A stretch of DNA of 24,564 nucleotides from UBA8522 sp049287565 (GTDB lineage: Bacteria > Acidobacteriota > Aminicenantia > Aminicenantales > UBA8522), in contig JBAQGA010000170.1 in NCBI GenBank assembly GCA_049287565.1, positions 1 through 24,564 of the forward strand, in the 5' to 3' direction. A program made the translations under genes and the position numbers. Below the pieces are notes generated by a model. It worked only from the letters and a program-made list of their open reading frames with translations. It ran no database searches and was not told where the DNA came from. Of the stretch, positions 14,499 to 21,734 are shown piece by piece; position 1 is the stretch's first letter, and each line of letters begins with the position of its first letter.

Positions 14499-15611
14499 CT
14501 ATATTTTGATGAGGATCCTTTTCTTGTAGAGCCAATAGCACATCAGCCACATGAGCGCCCAGGCGCCCGCGCTGGTGAGCATCTCTGCCGGGAGCTGGCC
14601 CGTCCAGCCGAAAAAGCCCGTCGTGAAGGGCCTGACCAGCCGGTCGAGCCACCTGGCGCCGCCTGTTTCCTGGAATAAGTAGATGAATATCGGGTTCATC
14701 CCGACGATGGCGAAAAATTTCGCCCCGCTCCGCCGCCCTTTTACATCGATCAGCCAGTAAGACAGGGCGAGCACCAGCAGGCACCAGCCGCCGCTCACGA
14801 TAACGAACGAGCTCGTGCAAATCCGTTTGATGATGGGCGTCAGCGCGTCGAGCGCGTATCCGGCGGCGACACCGATGATTCCGGCGACGGCCAGCGTCCG
14901 GATCTTGCGGCCGGCCGGGAGAACACCCCTGAGCAGCTGGCCGGCGAGGACACCCCACATGGTGTGGGCGGTCGTCGGGATGGCGTTAAAGGCGACCCAG
15001 TGACCTTCGGAGAGCTTCCCCATGATCTTCATATCCACCCAGGATCCGAAGTTGTGGTCGGGTACGAAGGCCTGGTTGAACCCGGCTATCGGCCAGAAAC
15101 GGTAGAGAAGCTCGGCGAGGATGAGAAGGCCGAAGGTGAAGATGATCTGAGTCGACGTCGACCGCCGCATCATCAGGAAAGCGATGAGATAGGTGACGGA
15201 GAGCTGGGCGAGGACGTTCCAGAGTTCGAAAGTCAGTTTGCCCGGGCCGATGCAATAGACGGCCCAGCCCAGGGTGAGCAGGATGAGCGACCGCCGCAGG
15301 GCATGGTGGAAGGTCGCCTTCCAGGGGTCTCCGCGCTCCCAGCGCTTTCCGATAGAGAACGGCATGGCCACGCCGACGATGAACATGAAGAACGGCTGGA
15401 TGAGGTCCCAGAAGCGCAGCCCGTTCCAGGGATGATGATGGAACTGCTGGCCGATAACACCGATGATCGTCCCCTGGAGAGAAGGAACGACCAGCAGCGA
15501 ATAGATGTGCGTGGCCTCGCCGATGAGCAGGAACATGGTCAGGCCGCGGAAAAAATCCAGGGACATCAGCCGCCCCTGGGGCGCGAGACTATGGTCGATG
15601 GGCTTCTTCAT
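14499..15611 (-). CDS. Polytopic acyltransferase, HGSNAT/DUF5009-like
   Basis: A 370-residue inner-membrane protein with about ten hydrophobic segments. The start is ATG 15611, preceded by a near-perfect AGGAGGAACG site. A longer open frame reaching 15977 runs through the intergenic region and the start of the divergent gene and is not credible. RLMSLDFFRGLTMFLLI (14-30) is the shared start of the YeiB/HGSNAT/DUF1624 superfamily. HHHPWNGLRFWDLIQPFFMF (59-78) followed by IVGVAM matches the conserved segment of heparan-alpha-glucosaminide N-acetyltransferase that holds its active-site His. Bacterial relatives are believed to acetylate or acylate cell-surface sugars with a cytoplasmic acyl-CoA donor, but few are characterised. 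It is transcribed divergently from a membrane SRPBCC protein. Family assignment is good; substrate unknown. Confidence 0.87.
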   Translation of the reverse strand: MKKPIDHSLAPQGRLMSLDFFRGLTMFLLIGEATHIYSLLVVPSLQGTIIGVIGQQFHHHPWNGLRFWDLIQPFFMFIVGVAMPFSIGKRWERGDPWKATFHHALRRSLILLTLGWAVYCIGPGKLTFELWNVLAQLSVTYLIAFLMMRRSTSTQIIFTFGLLILAELLYRFWPIAGFNQAFVPDHNFGSWVDMKIMGKLSEGHWVAFNAIPTTAHTMWGVLAGQLLRGVLPAGRKIRTLAVAGIIGVAAGYALDALTPIIKRICTSSFVIVSGGWCLLVLALSYWLIDVKGRRSGAKFFAIVGMNPIFIYLFQETGGARWLDRLVRPFTTGFFGWTGQLPAEMLTSAGAWALMWLMCYWLYKKRILIKI

Positions 15612-15635
15612 CGTTCCTCCTGACATCTGACATCC

Positions 15636-15641
15636 ATTGTA
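15636..15641 (-). promoter_or_regulatory. Possible -10 box of the membrane acyltransferase gene
   Basis: On the - strand, TACAAT at 15641-15636 lies 24 bp before the start codon. An 18-bp spacer leads to ATGACG, a poor -35. Moderate to weak. Confidence 0.35.
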
Positions 15642-15701
15642 ATCCAGAAAAACGAATCCCGTCATCTCTTTTCTAGTCCGCCGCAGAACGTCGATTTCTC
15701 G

Positions 15702-15731
15702 TTGACACTGGATCAGCCCAGGCGGTATATT
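15702..15731 (+). promoter_or_regulatory. Sigma-70-type promoter of the SRPBCC gene
   Basis: A consensus TTGACA (15702-15707) and TATATT (15726-15731) are separated by 18 bp, with transcription expected to start near 15738. That places the ATG at 15749 in the leader and supports the GTG at 15785, which has a much better ribosome-binding site. Confidence 0.65.
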
Positions 15732-15784
15732 CGAGTGGGAATGGGCGGATGGCATCGCGGCTGCCATCGAGGAGGAGGTCGATC

Positions 15785-16846
15785 GTGTCATCTCGAAAGA
15801 CAAGGAGCCTAACTTATGTCTTTCTTGGGATCTCGATTCTGCTCGTGATCGTCTACTTCTGGCTCGTTTTTCCCTGGATGCTGAACTGGGGGACGACGGA
15901 GGCCGAAAGGACAATGTCTCTTCCCGGAGACGAGATCGTGCCGAACCCGAGCTACCGAAGCACCCGTGCCCTGACAATCGAAGCTCCGGTTGAAGACGTC
16001 TGGTCGTGGCTCGCTCAGCTCGGCCAGGACCGCGGCGGCTTCTACAGCTACTCCTGGTTCGAGAACCTGATCCTGGCCGACATTCACAATGCCAAGACCA
16101 TCAATCCCGAATGGCAGACCCGCCGCGAGGGCGAACTTCTTCCTTTGACTTCCCCGGACTATCCGCTGGGGTTGATCAAGTGGAAAGAAGGAAGCGTCGG
16201 GCCGCACATCCGGCGATTCGAGCCGAGCCAGGGCATCGTTCTTGAAGGGTGGGGGAGTTTCGTCCTCCAGCCGCGGGAGGATGGGAAAACCCGCTTCATC
16301 GTCCGCGATCCCACACAGCCGATGTCCCTTCCGGGGCGGATCTTGTGGAGCGTCTTTCTTGAGCCCGGCCATTTCGCCATGGAGCGGCAGATGATGAAGG
16401 GCGTCAAGGTTCGGGCGGAAGGAGCCCTGGAGACGGGCAGCGTGGGGCAGAGCCTGGCCACGACCGGGTTTATCCTGGCCGCTCTGATAAGCGCGCTTTT
16501 TATTTTTTTCAAACGCCGCAAACGGCCCTGGCTGGTTCTTCCCTTCATCTATGCCGTAATAATCATCATTGCGACATCCGATCTCCAGGCCGCCTTAGTG
16601 GGGATGACGGCCGTCCTCTTGATGATCGCCGGCGGACTCTTTTTCCGGCGCTGGTGGTGGGCCTATTGGCTGTCGATGTTCATCTATGCTGACATCGTCC
16701 TCTTGTTGCCCTGGGACGCCTTCGTGGGCTTCGGCGTCCTTTTTCTGGCCGCGATTATCCTCTTTTTCTTGCAGCTATTGTTGAGAAAAGAACTGGTCAG
16801 CAGCATCAGGTCCAGGGAAGAGGCGAGGCTGAGGACGAGGGGGTAA
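15785..16846 (+). CDS. Membrane-anchored SRPBCC (START/polyketide-cyclase fold) protein
   Basis: A 353-residue membrane protein. The start is GTG 15785, six bases after GAGGAGGAGG (15769-15778). The in-frame ATG 36 bases upstream has no such site and would add an arginine-rich tail. The order is: one transmembrane helix (about 9-30); a soluble SRPBCC-like domain (about 45-215) with STRALTIEAPVEDVWSWLAQ and GGFYSYSWFENL, the latter a typical stretch in such proteins; then about four transmembrane helices (about 222-340). SRPBCC domains form a deep pocket for hydrophobic ligands. The topology puts the pocket on the outer face of the inner membrane if the first helix acts as a signal anchor. The family is widespread but uncharacterised; a lipid- or isoprenoid-related function is only a guess. 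It is divergent from the HGSNAT-like gene. Confidence 0.8.
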   Translation: MSSRKTRSLTYVFLGISILLVIVYFWLVFPWMLNWGTTEAERTMSLPGDEIVPNPSYRSTRALTIEAPVEDVWSWLAQLGQDRGGFYSYSWFENLILADIHNAKTINPEWQTRREGELLPLTSPDYPLGLIKWKEGSVGPHIRRFEPSQGIVLEGWGSFVLQPREDGKTRFIVRDPTQPMSLPGRILWSVFLEPGHFAMERQMMKGVKVRAEGALETGSVGQSLATTGFILAALISALFIFFKRRKRPWLVLPFIYAVIIIIATSDLQAALVGMTAVLLMIAGGLFFRRWWWAYWLSMFIYADIVLLLPWDAFVGFGVLFLAAIILFFLQLLLRKELVSSIRSREEARLRTRG

Positions 16847-16860
16847 TCCCTGCTGAGGGA
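16847..16860 (+). terminator. Short hairpin directly after the SRPBCC stop
   Basis: TCCCT-GCTG-AGGGA begins at the base after the stop codon. The stem is 5 bp with no U-tract, so it is at most a weak terminator for the + strand gene, which converges on the next gene. Confidence 0.3.
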
Positions 16861-16886
16861 GCTCTGGACGCATAACTCGTAGGCCT

Positions 16887-17327
16887 TCAGGAAGGGAGCA
16901 CGACCTCCAGGCGCTCCAATCCGTGTTCGTCGATCTCTTTTTCGTATTTTTTTAAGAAGGGCTCGAGTCTTTTATTATAGTCATCCCAATCGATAGCCTC
17001 GAGATTCTCCTCCCCATGTTTGCGGATATAGTCCCTCTCGGCCAGCCCGTCGACGAGCATGTTCCAGAAGACGTCCTCGTCGTATTCCTCCCAGAACTTG
17101 CTCATCTCCTCATCGAGCTTCCGGGAGGGGGAGTAGCGGCCCTCAAATTCGTCGAACTCCACCCTGTCCTGGAGCCCGGCGGACGGCGCGAAGGAGAGGA
17201 TGGTTTCGGCCAGCTTATCGTATTCCTCCGTGCGCTGATCACCTCGATAAGAATTGACCAGCCAGTTGCCAAGATAGACAAGATGCAAGAGCTTTTCGAA
17301 TTGGCCTTGAGTCAGCGTGATTTGCAT
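16887..17327 (-). CDS. Small acidic cytoplasmic protein of unknown function (146 aa)
   Basis: No recognised family. The protein starts MQITLTQGQFEKLLHLVYLG and is helical and strongly acidic throughout (for example KFWEEYDEDVFWNMLVDGLA in the middle, IDWDDYNKRLEPFLKKYEKE near the end). It has no signal peptide, membrane segment, Cys cluster or obvious catalytic motif. ATG 17327 follows GAGG by about 7 nt. It has its own strong promoter in the gap after the racemase gene, so it is probably expressed independently. Acidic helical proteins of this size are often adaptors or antagonists of DNA- or RNA-binding partners, but nothing here proves that. Relatives annotated simply as hypothetical are the most likely outcome of a search. 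Confidence 0.75.
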   Translation of the reverse strand: MQITLTQGQFEKLLHLVYLGNWLVNSYRGDQRTEEYDKLAETILSFAPSAGLQDRVEFDEFEGRYSPSRKLDEEMSKFWEEYDEDVFWNMLVDGLAERDYIRKHGEENLEAIDWDDYNKRLEPFLKKYEKEIDEHGLERLEVVLPS

Positions 17328-17369
17328 GATCGAACCTCACAATCTCCACACGGAGCTGAACGGGCAGCG

Positions 17370-17398
17370 ATTATAATGCCTTTGCCGGGGTAGGTCAA
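17370..17398 (-). promoter_or_regulatory. Promoter of the small acidic protein gene
   Basis: On the - strand, TTGACC (17398-17393) and a perfect TATAAT (17375-17370) are separated by 17 bp. Transcription would begin near 17363, leaving a leader of about 35 nt to the ATG at 17327. Confidence 0.7.
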
Positions 17399-17420
17399 TC
17401 ACGAGCCGGTTTTAATCACT

Positions 17421-18668
17421 TCAGGAAGGAAGGCGTGCCTCGGAATAGGTCCTCAAGGTCAATGGATTCAGGCCGATGAGAATCTTGTAGTCAGGCACAC
17501 CGCTCCGCTCGGCCAGGGCGTCGGCCATCAATCCCGAATTCCTGTCGGGATCGATGAGCGTCGCTTCGTCACCGATCCGGACTTCGCAGTCATCTCCCAG
17601 GTCCACCATGACGTGGTTCGATGTCACCGCGTTCAGAACAGGGAATGTCTTGTTTCCGATCATGACCGAGACCTTGCCCCCGAACATAAAGGGGTAGCCG
17701 TCCGAATAGCCGATGCCGAGAGTGGCCGCCCGCATTTTCTTCTCTGCTCTGAAGACGCGCAGGTAGGAAAGGGATTCACCCGGCGATAGGTCCTTGATGA
17801 ATATGACTTTAGCGGTGAGCTTCAGGGCAGGCTTCAAGTCCAGCGCATCCTCTTTTCGCGTCCGGGCGTTGGGATAATAGCCGTAGAGTGTTATCCCCGG
17901 CCTGATCATATCAAGGTAGAAATCGGGGGAGTAGAAGACCGCGGCGCTCGAAGCGATGTGCCTCCAACCCAGGGAGATACCCTCTCTTTTTGCGGCCGAG
18001 CAGATATCGAGGAAGTGCCGCAGTTGTTCGTTATCGAACTCGGGGTCTTCGGTCAGCGTGGTGCATACCCCCTCGATCTTGAGATGAGGAAGAGATGCGA
18101 TTTTCTCGATCAACGGAAGCGCCCGGTCCGGGAGGACTCCGGTGCGTCCCATCCCCGTGTCGATGTCGATGTGGACCGAGGCGGTCCTTCTCAGCCCGGC
18201 CGCCGCTTGCTCGAGATAAACCGCCTCCTCGGTGAAGACAGACTGGCTGATTCCCCGGCCGATGATCTCACGGCTATCGTGCCTATCGAACGGACCGAAA
18301 TTCAAAATGGGACATTTGATATCGGCTTCCCGCAGGGCGACAGCCTCCTGGAGCTTCCCGACCATCAGCGCTTCCACCCCGGCCGCTTCCAATGCTTTCG
18401 CGACACCGACAAGCCCGTGGCCATAGGCGTTGGCCTTGACCACTCCCATGATGGGTACCTTCACTCGCTTCTTTAGCTGCGCCAGGTTCCAGCAGATATG
18501 GCCCTGGTTGACCTCGATCCGGGGATCGCCTCGGCCGGCGATGGTCAACGCCGCGCCTTTCCCGGCCTTTTCTCCCTGTTGTCCGGCGAACCGATCCACG
18601 GCGCCGGCAGGGGAGAGCGCTGCCAGGGATCCGCCTCCCATGGTTTTTAAGAAATTCCTTCTTTTCAT
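17421..18668 (-). CDS. Tat-exported alanine racemase-like PLP enzyme
   Basis: A 415-residue fold-type III PLP enzyme. The start is ATG 18668 with AGGA upstream; an in-frame ATG 33 bases earlier would add residues before the Tat signal. Residues 1-24 are a twin-arginine leader, KRRNFLK then GGGSLAALSPAGA, so the enzyme should fold in the cytoplasm and act in the periplasm. Alanine racemase marks: MGVVKANAYGHG with the PLP lysine K78; IDTGMGRTG; MIRPGITLYG; SLSYLRVF with Y302, equivalent to the second catalytic base (Y265 of Geobacillus Alr); and GIGYSDGYP. Differences: Asp168 occupies the place of the carbamylated lysine (K129), and the usual R-x-x-MDQ-x-MVD segment reads AVTSNHVMVD, with Asn351 for the usual Asp. 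Periplasmic location and altered pocket recall broad-spectrum racemases. The gene follows pfkB by 64 bp. Confidence 0.85.
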   Translation of the reverse strand: MKRRNFLKTMGGGSLAALSPAGAVDRFAGQQGEKAGKGAALTIAGRGDPRIEVNQGHICWNLAQLKKRVKVPIMGVVKANAYGHGLVGVAKALEAAGVEALMVGKLQEAVALREADIKCPILNFGPFDRHDSREIIGRGISQSVFTEEAVYLEQAAAGLRRTASVHIDIDTGMGRTGVLPDRALPLIEKIASLPHLKIEGVCTTLTEDPEFDNEQLRHFLDICSAAKREGISLGWRHIASSAAVFYSPDFYLDMIRPGITLYGYYPNARTRKEDALDLKPALKLTAKVIFIKDLSPGESLSYLRVFRAEKKMRAATLGIGYSDGYPFMFGGKVSVMIGNKTFPVLNAVTSNHVMVDLGDDCEVRIGDEATLIDPDRNSGLMADALAERSGVPDYKILIGLNPLTLRTYSEARLPS

Positions 18669-18732
18669 GGTTTTGGTCCTAACATTTTTATCGCTTCGCA
18701 CACCGATGAAAAAAACTCAGGGGCGAGAGGTT

Positions 18733-19680
18733 TCACGCGTTCTCGAATCCCGACCAATCGAGGCGCCCATTCCTCCTCAGGAAGTGGATCGTCTGCGGCA
18801 GCGTCGGCAGTCCTGTCCTTCCGCCCGGTTTCGTGCACTTGATCGCCGCCACGGCGGCCGCAAACTCGGCGCATCTCCGGATCTCCCAGCGGCGGGCCAG
18901 GCCGTAAGCGAAGCCGCCGTGAAAGGCGTCACCCGCGCCGGTCGTGTCCGCGACCTCCACCTTGAAGGCTTTTCCTCGGCCCCGGCCTTCCGGCGACGAA
19001 TAGATATATCCCTCTCTTCCCAGGGTGATCATGGCCGTTTCCGGCCCGAGCCAATGGATTGCTTGGAGGGCGCCGGGAAGATCGTCGGCATACCCGATCT
19101 GGGCGACGAACGACCGGGGAGCGATAAGCACGCTGACCTCGCGGAAAAGCTCCAGGTTTTTTTTCGGCATCATCGTCAGGTCGGCGACGACGGGGATCCC
19201 TTCCCGGCGGGCCGTTCGGGCGGCGGCGAGCGCCAGTTCCGGGTAGTAGTCATCGACCAGGAGGACTTCACATTCCGGGATGCGGCCGAGGTCGGGGAGG
19301 ACCGCCCGTTCCAGACCGGAAGCGGCCCGGTGGAAGATGGTTCTCTCTCCCGAGCGGCTGTCCACGTGGATGAAACTATAAGGGCTTGTGCCCTGAGGGA
19401 TTCCGGCCACCCCTTCGAGCTTGATCCCCTCGGAAGCCAGCTCCGAGGCGATCCGGGCTCCGGCCTCGTCATGACTGAGGAAGCTGAACAGGAAACAGGA
19501 GGCGCCAAAACGAGCGCAGGCGACTAGGGCCGTGCCGACGAGCCCCCCGCCCTGCACCCGGCTTTCCTCGACTTGAGCCGTCTCCCCCCAGGGTATTTGC
19601 GGTGCGGAAAAGATATAGTCCAGGCAGCAGACCCCGGCCCCGGCGATCTGCGGGACTTTTTTTCTGGATCGCGCTCTCAA
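18733..19680 (-). CDS. PfkB/ribokinase family sugar kinase
   Basis: A 315-residue cytoplasmic kinase that should phosphorylate a sugar or nucleoside with ATP. TTG 19680 is preferred because GGAGG (19694-19690) lies 9 nt upstream. The TTG at 19701 would place that site inside the gene. Family features: QIAGAGVCCLDYIF at the N-terminus; ESRVQGGGLVGTALVACARF, which is the first PfkB signature region with its Gly-Gly; and DTTGAGDAFHGGFAYGL near residue 245, the second signature with Asp251 as catalytic base and the GAGD anion hole. The C-terminal PGGRTGLPTLPQT is seen in ketohexokinase and sulfofructose-kinase-like members. Length is normal for the family. It is first in a two-gene operon with the exported racemase; the functional link is not obvious. 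The substrate cannot be assigned. Confidence 0.88.
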   Translation of the reverse strand: MRARSRKKVPQIAGAGVCCLDYIFSAPQIPWGETAQVEESRVQGGGLVGTALVACARFGASCFLFSFLSHDEAGARIASELASEGIKLEGVAGIPQGTSPYSFIHVDSRSGERTIFHRAASGLERAVLPDLGRIPECEVLLVDDYYPELALAAARTARREGIPVVADLTMMPKKNLELFREVSVLIAPRSFVAQIGYADDLPGALQAIHWLGPETAMITLGREGYIYSSPEGRGRGKAFKVEVADTTGAGDAFHGGFAYGLARRWEIRRCAEFAAAVAAIKCTKPGGRTGLPTLPQTIHFLRRNGRLDWSGFENA

Positions 19681-19721
19681 CCGCTTCGACCTCCGAGACA
19701 ATCTGTCAAACGGGTATGGGG

Positions 19722-19727
19722 ATTATA
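19722..19727 (-). promoter_or_regulatory. -10 box of the pfkB-racemase operon
   Basis: On the - strand, TATAAT (19727-19722) sits in the A/T-rich run TTTTATAGTATAAT. No good -35 is found 16-18 bp upstream. Transcription would start near 19715, about 35 nt before the TTG at 19680. Confidence 0.5.
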
Positions 19728-19845
19728 CTATAAAATGGTAAACGGCATCGACGGAATATCTGACTCGCATTCTATCGTAGATGATCTTAAGATAGTACCG
19801 AAATTTTGCGGGGATATGAGCCGGAATCAGCGGGCCTCTCTTTTG

Positions 19846-19875
19846 TTGACTTTATCCCCCCAGCCGCGATATAAG
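19846..19875 (+). promoter_or_regulatory. Promoter of the HExxH membrane peptidase gene
   Basis: TTGACT (19846-19851) and TATAAG (19870-19875) are separated by 18 bp. The start would be near 19882, with a leader of about 80 nt. The rest of the 280-bp divergent gap (19681-19960) shows only a 10-bp palindrome, ATCTTAAGAT (19784-19793), of unknown meaning. Confidence 0.5.
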
Positions 19876-19960
19876 AAATGGAACAGACCGAGCAGGGAGG
19901 CAGCCACGGTGTGCACTCCTTGAGCTCCTGGCTGACTGCACCAACGGGGGCGTAAGGGAC

Positions 19961-21568
19961 TTGTCTGAAGGAAGAAAAAGCTCAGCCCGAATAGGGGTTC
20001 TTTTCCTTGTGTGGGGATTTCTGCTCCTCGCGGGCGTTCCTGGAGCCGGTCTTGCTCAGGAGGACTTTGTCCGGAGCCTGCCGGCCGTCGACGACCTGGC
20101 CAATCCCATCCTCTCCTCCAAGTCCGATTGGGAAAAAGTCGTCCTCCGGTATGATTCTCTCGCAATCCGGATTGCCGACCGGCTGTTGACGGTCAAACAG
20201 GAAAAAGACACTGACCAGGATGCCGAGAATGCCGTCACTTTGGCCCAATCGTTGGTTGTCCGCTTCCTGGATTTTTCCCTCCAGCTGCCGGATCATGAGC
20301 AGCGCGAACTCATCTTTGACCAGGCTGGAATCATCCTCAACCTCCCCGCCACCCTTGACGGCGAAATGAAGAAGAGGATCGCCGGGATCGCCCGGAGGTC
20401 CTATGAAAAGGTGACCAGAGAGTGGCGCGACGGGACCGGTCTTCCGGTGCCTCCCGGGCATATCTTTCTCAAGATTTTCACCTCTCCCGAAGAGATGAAC
20501 CGCCGCTACGGCTTGGAAGCCGCGACCATGGGCGTCGCCTTTCCCTGCCGGTTTATCGCCGCGGCCCTGCGCCTCGATCAGGCCGGGAGCCTCGTCCGTC
20601 AGGAACTGGAGAACACCCTGGCCCATGAGTTTGTCCACGTGTTCTGCTATACAGCCCTGGGATTCTCGCGGATCGGGCGTCTGCCGCTCTGGTTCCATGA
20701 GGGCGTGGCCATGGAATTGAGCGGGCAGACTCAGATCCACCACGTTGTCCAGGACGCCACGGGAACGTTCATCCTGACCCTGACCTCGCCGGAAGACTAC
20801 CTGAAGTATCATCGCGTCTTTCGTTTTCTCAGGGAAAAATTCGGCCCGGAGATGCTCGGGGCCTTTATCAGCAGAGCACTGATCACGGCGGAACTCTCGG
20901 GGACCGAGGAAAAATCGCTGCTTCTTCAGAGCGAAGACTGGTTTCGGGCCAAGAGGGACTTGGAATGGCTGATCCTCCTCCTGACCGTGGTTGCCTCCTT
21001 GCTGGCCTATAAGCTGGCCCGGTCGAAAAAGATCCTGATTTCCATGGCTGTCGTCCTGACGGGACTTCTCGCTCTCTCGTTTACGCCTTATTACGCCTAC
21101 TCGCGCCTGAGATATGGCATCATCTCCCTAATTCTGGGCGTTCTTCTCTATCTGGCTTATAAGAATCTCAGGATCTCCTTCCGGGCGGCCCGCCTTCTCC
21201 AGGAGGCGCAGAGATTCGAGGACGCCGGTGATGATATCCGTGCCTTGATCGCCCTGAAGAGCTTTCTCCGGATCGAGCGGGATGATCCGTTACAGAGATG
21301 GATCGACCGGGGAAAGGTCGAAAGATCACAAGAGAAGCTGCTGGAGGTCGAGCGCCGGGTTGTCCGGAAATGCCTGAGCGAGGCCGCCCGTTTTGAAGAG
21401 CAGCTCGATTTTCCGCGGGCGATCCACCGCTATCGAGTGATCCTCGATACCGTGACGGGCCTGCCCGAGGAGAAGGAGGAAGCGAGGCAGAACCTCGAGC
21501 GGGTCAAGGCCGTCGGCCAGCTTTTTTCATTCCTGAGCCAGGAGTCCGACAAGCGCCCCTCGTCTTGA
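19961..21568 (+). CDS. Membrane-bound gluzincin-like metallopeptidase with helical C-terminal region
   Basis: A 535-residue protein. Residues 1-32 are a signal peptide (IGVLFLVWGFLLLAGV, ending in GLAQ). The extracytoplasmic part (33-333) has the zinc-binding HEFVH (H222, E223, H226) and, about 20 residues later, WFHEGVAMELSG with E247 as probable third ligand, the layout of peptidase MA-like gluzincins. Three hydrophobic helices follow (about 335-352, 357-375 and 384-401). A charged helical C-terminal region (405-535) looks TPR-like, with RLLQEAQRFEDAGDDIRALI and FEEQLDFPRAIHRYRVIL. If three helices are real, the tail is cytoplasmic. The gene starts with TTG 19961; AAGGGA just upstream is too close to be an ideal site, so the start is less certain than the frame. 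A periplasmic protease on a membrane anchor is the likely role; the target is unknown. Confidence 0.8.
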   Translation: MSEGRKSSARIGVLFLVWGFLLLAGVPGAGLAQEDFVRSLPAVDDLANPILSSKSDWEKVVLRYDSLAIRIADRLLTVKQEKDTDQDAENAVTLAQSLVVRFLDFSLQLPDHEQRELIFDQAGIILNLPATLDGEMKKRIAGIARRSYEKVTREWRDGTGLPVPPGHIFLKIFTSPEEMNRRYGLEAATMGVAFPCRFIAAALRLDQAGSLVRQELENTLAHEFVHVFCYTALGFSRIGRLPLWFHEGVAMELSGQTQIHHVVQDATGTFILTLTSPEDYLKYHRVFRFLREKFGPEMLGAFISRALITAELSGTEEKSLLLQSEDWFRAKRDLEWLILLLTVVASLLAYKLARSKKILISMAVVLTGLLALSFTPYYAYSRLRYGIISLILGVLLYLAYKNLRISFRAARLLQEAQRFEDAGDDIRALIALKSFLRIERDDPLQRWIDRGKVERSQEKLLEVERRVVRKCLSEAARFEEQLDFPRAIHRYRVILDTVTGLPEEKEEARQNLERVKAVGQLFSFLSQESDKRPSS

Positions 21569-21625
21569 GTTTTCGTCGAATCTCTTCGATACAGGTGTGT
21601 CCGATGGATCCCCCGCTCATTCGTT

Positions 21626-21655
21626 TTGATATCCGACTTTGGGGTATGGTATAGT
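21626..21655 (+). promoter_or_regulatory. Promoter of the exported esterase gene
   Basis: TTGATA (21626-21631) and TATAGT (21650-21655) are separated by 18 bp, with a TG one base before the -10 (extended -10). Transcription would begin about 70 nt before the ATG at 21735. Confidence 0.6.
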
Positions 21656-21734
21656 CTGGTGCTTCTGTGATAAAGACATCCGGATGCGGCGGAATACGTT
21701 GCCAGAACAAGAAATCGATAAATAAGGAGCTTTC

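Noticed and set aside
15612..15977. N-terminal extension of the membrane acyltransferase to an ATG at 15977
   Set aside because: The extra 122 residues are low-complexity (Ser/Arg-rich), run through the divergent promoter region and overlap the SRPBCC gene; the ATG at 15611 has an excellent ribosome-binding site and starts just before the family's first conserved segment.
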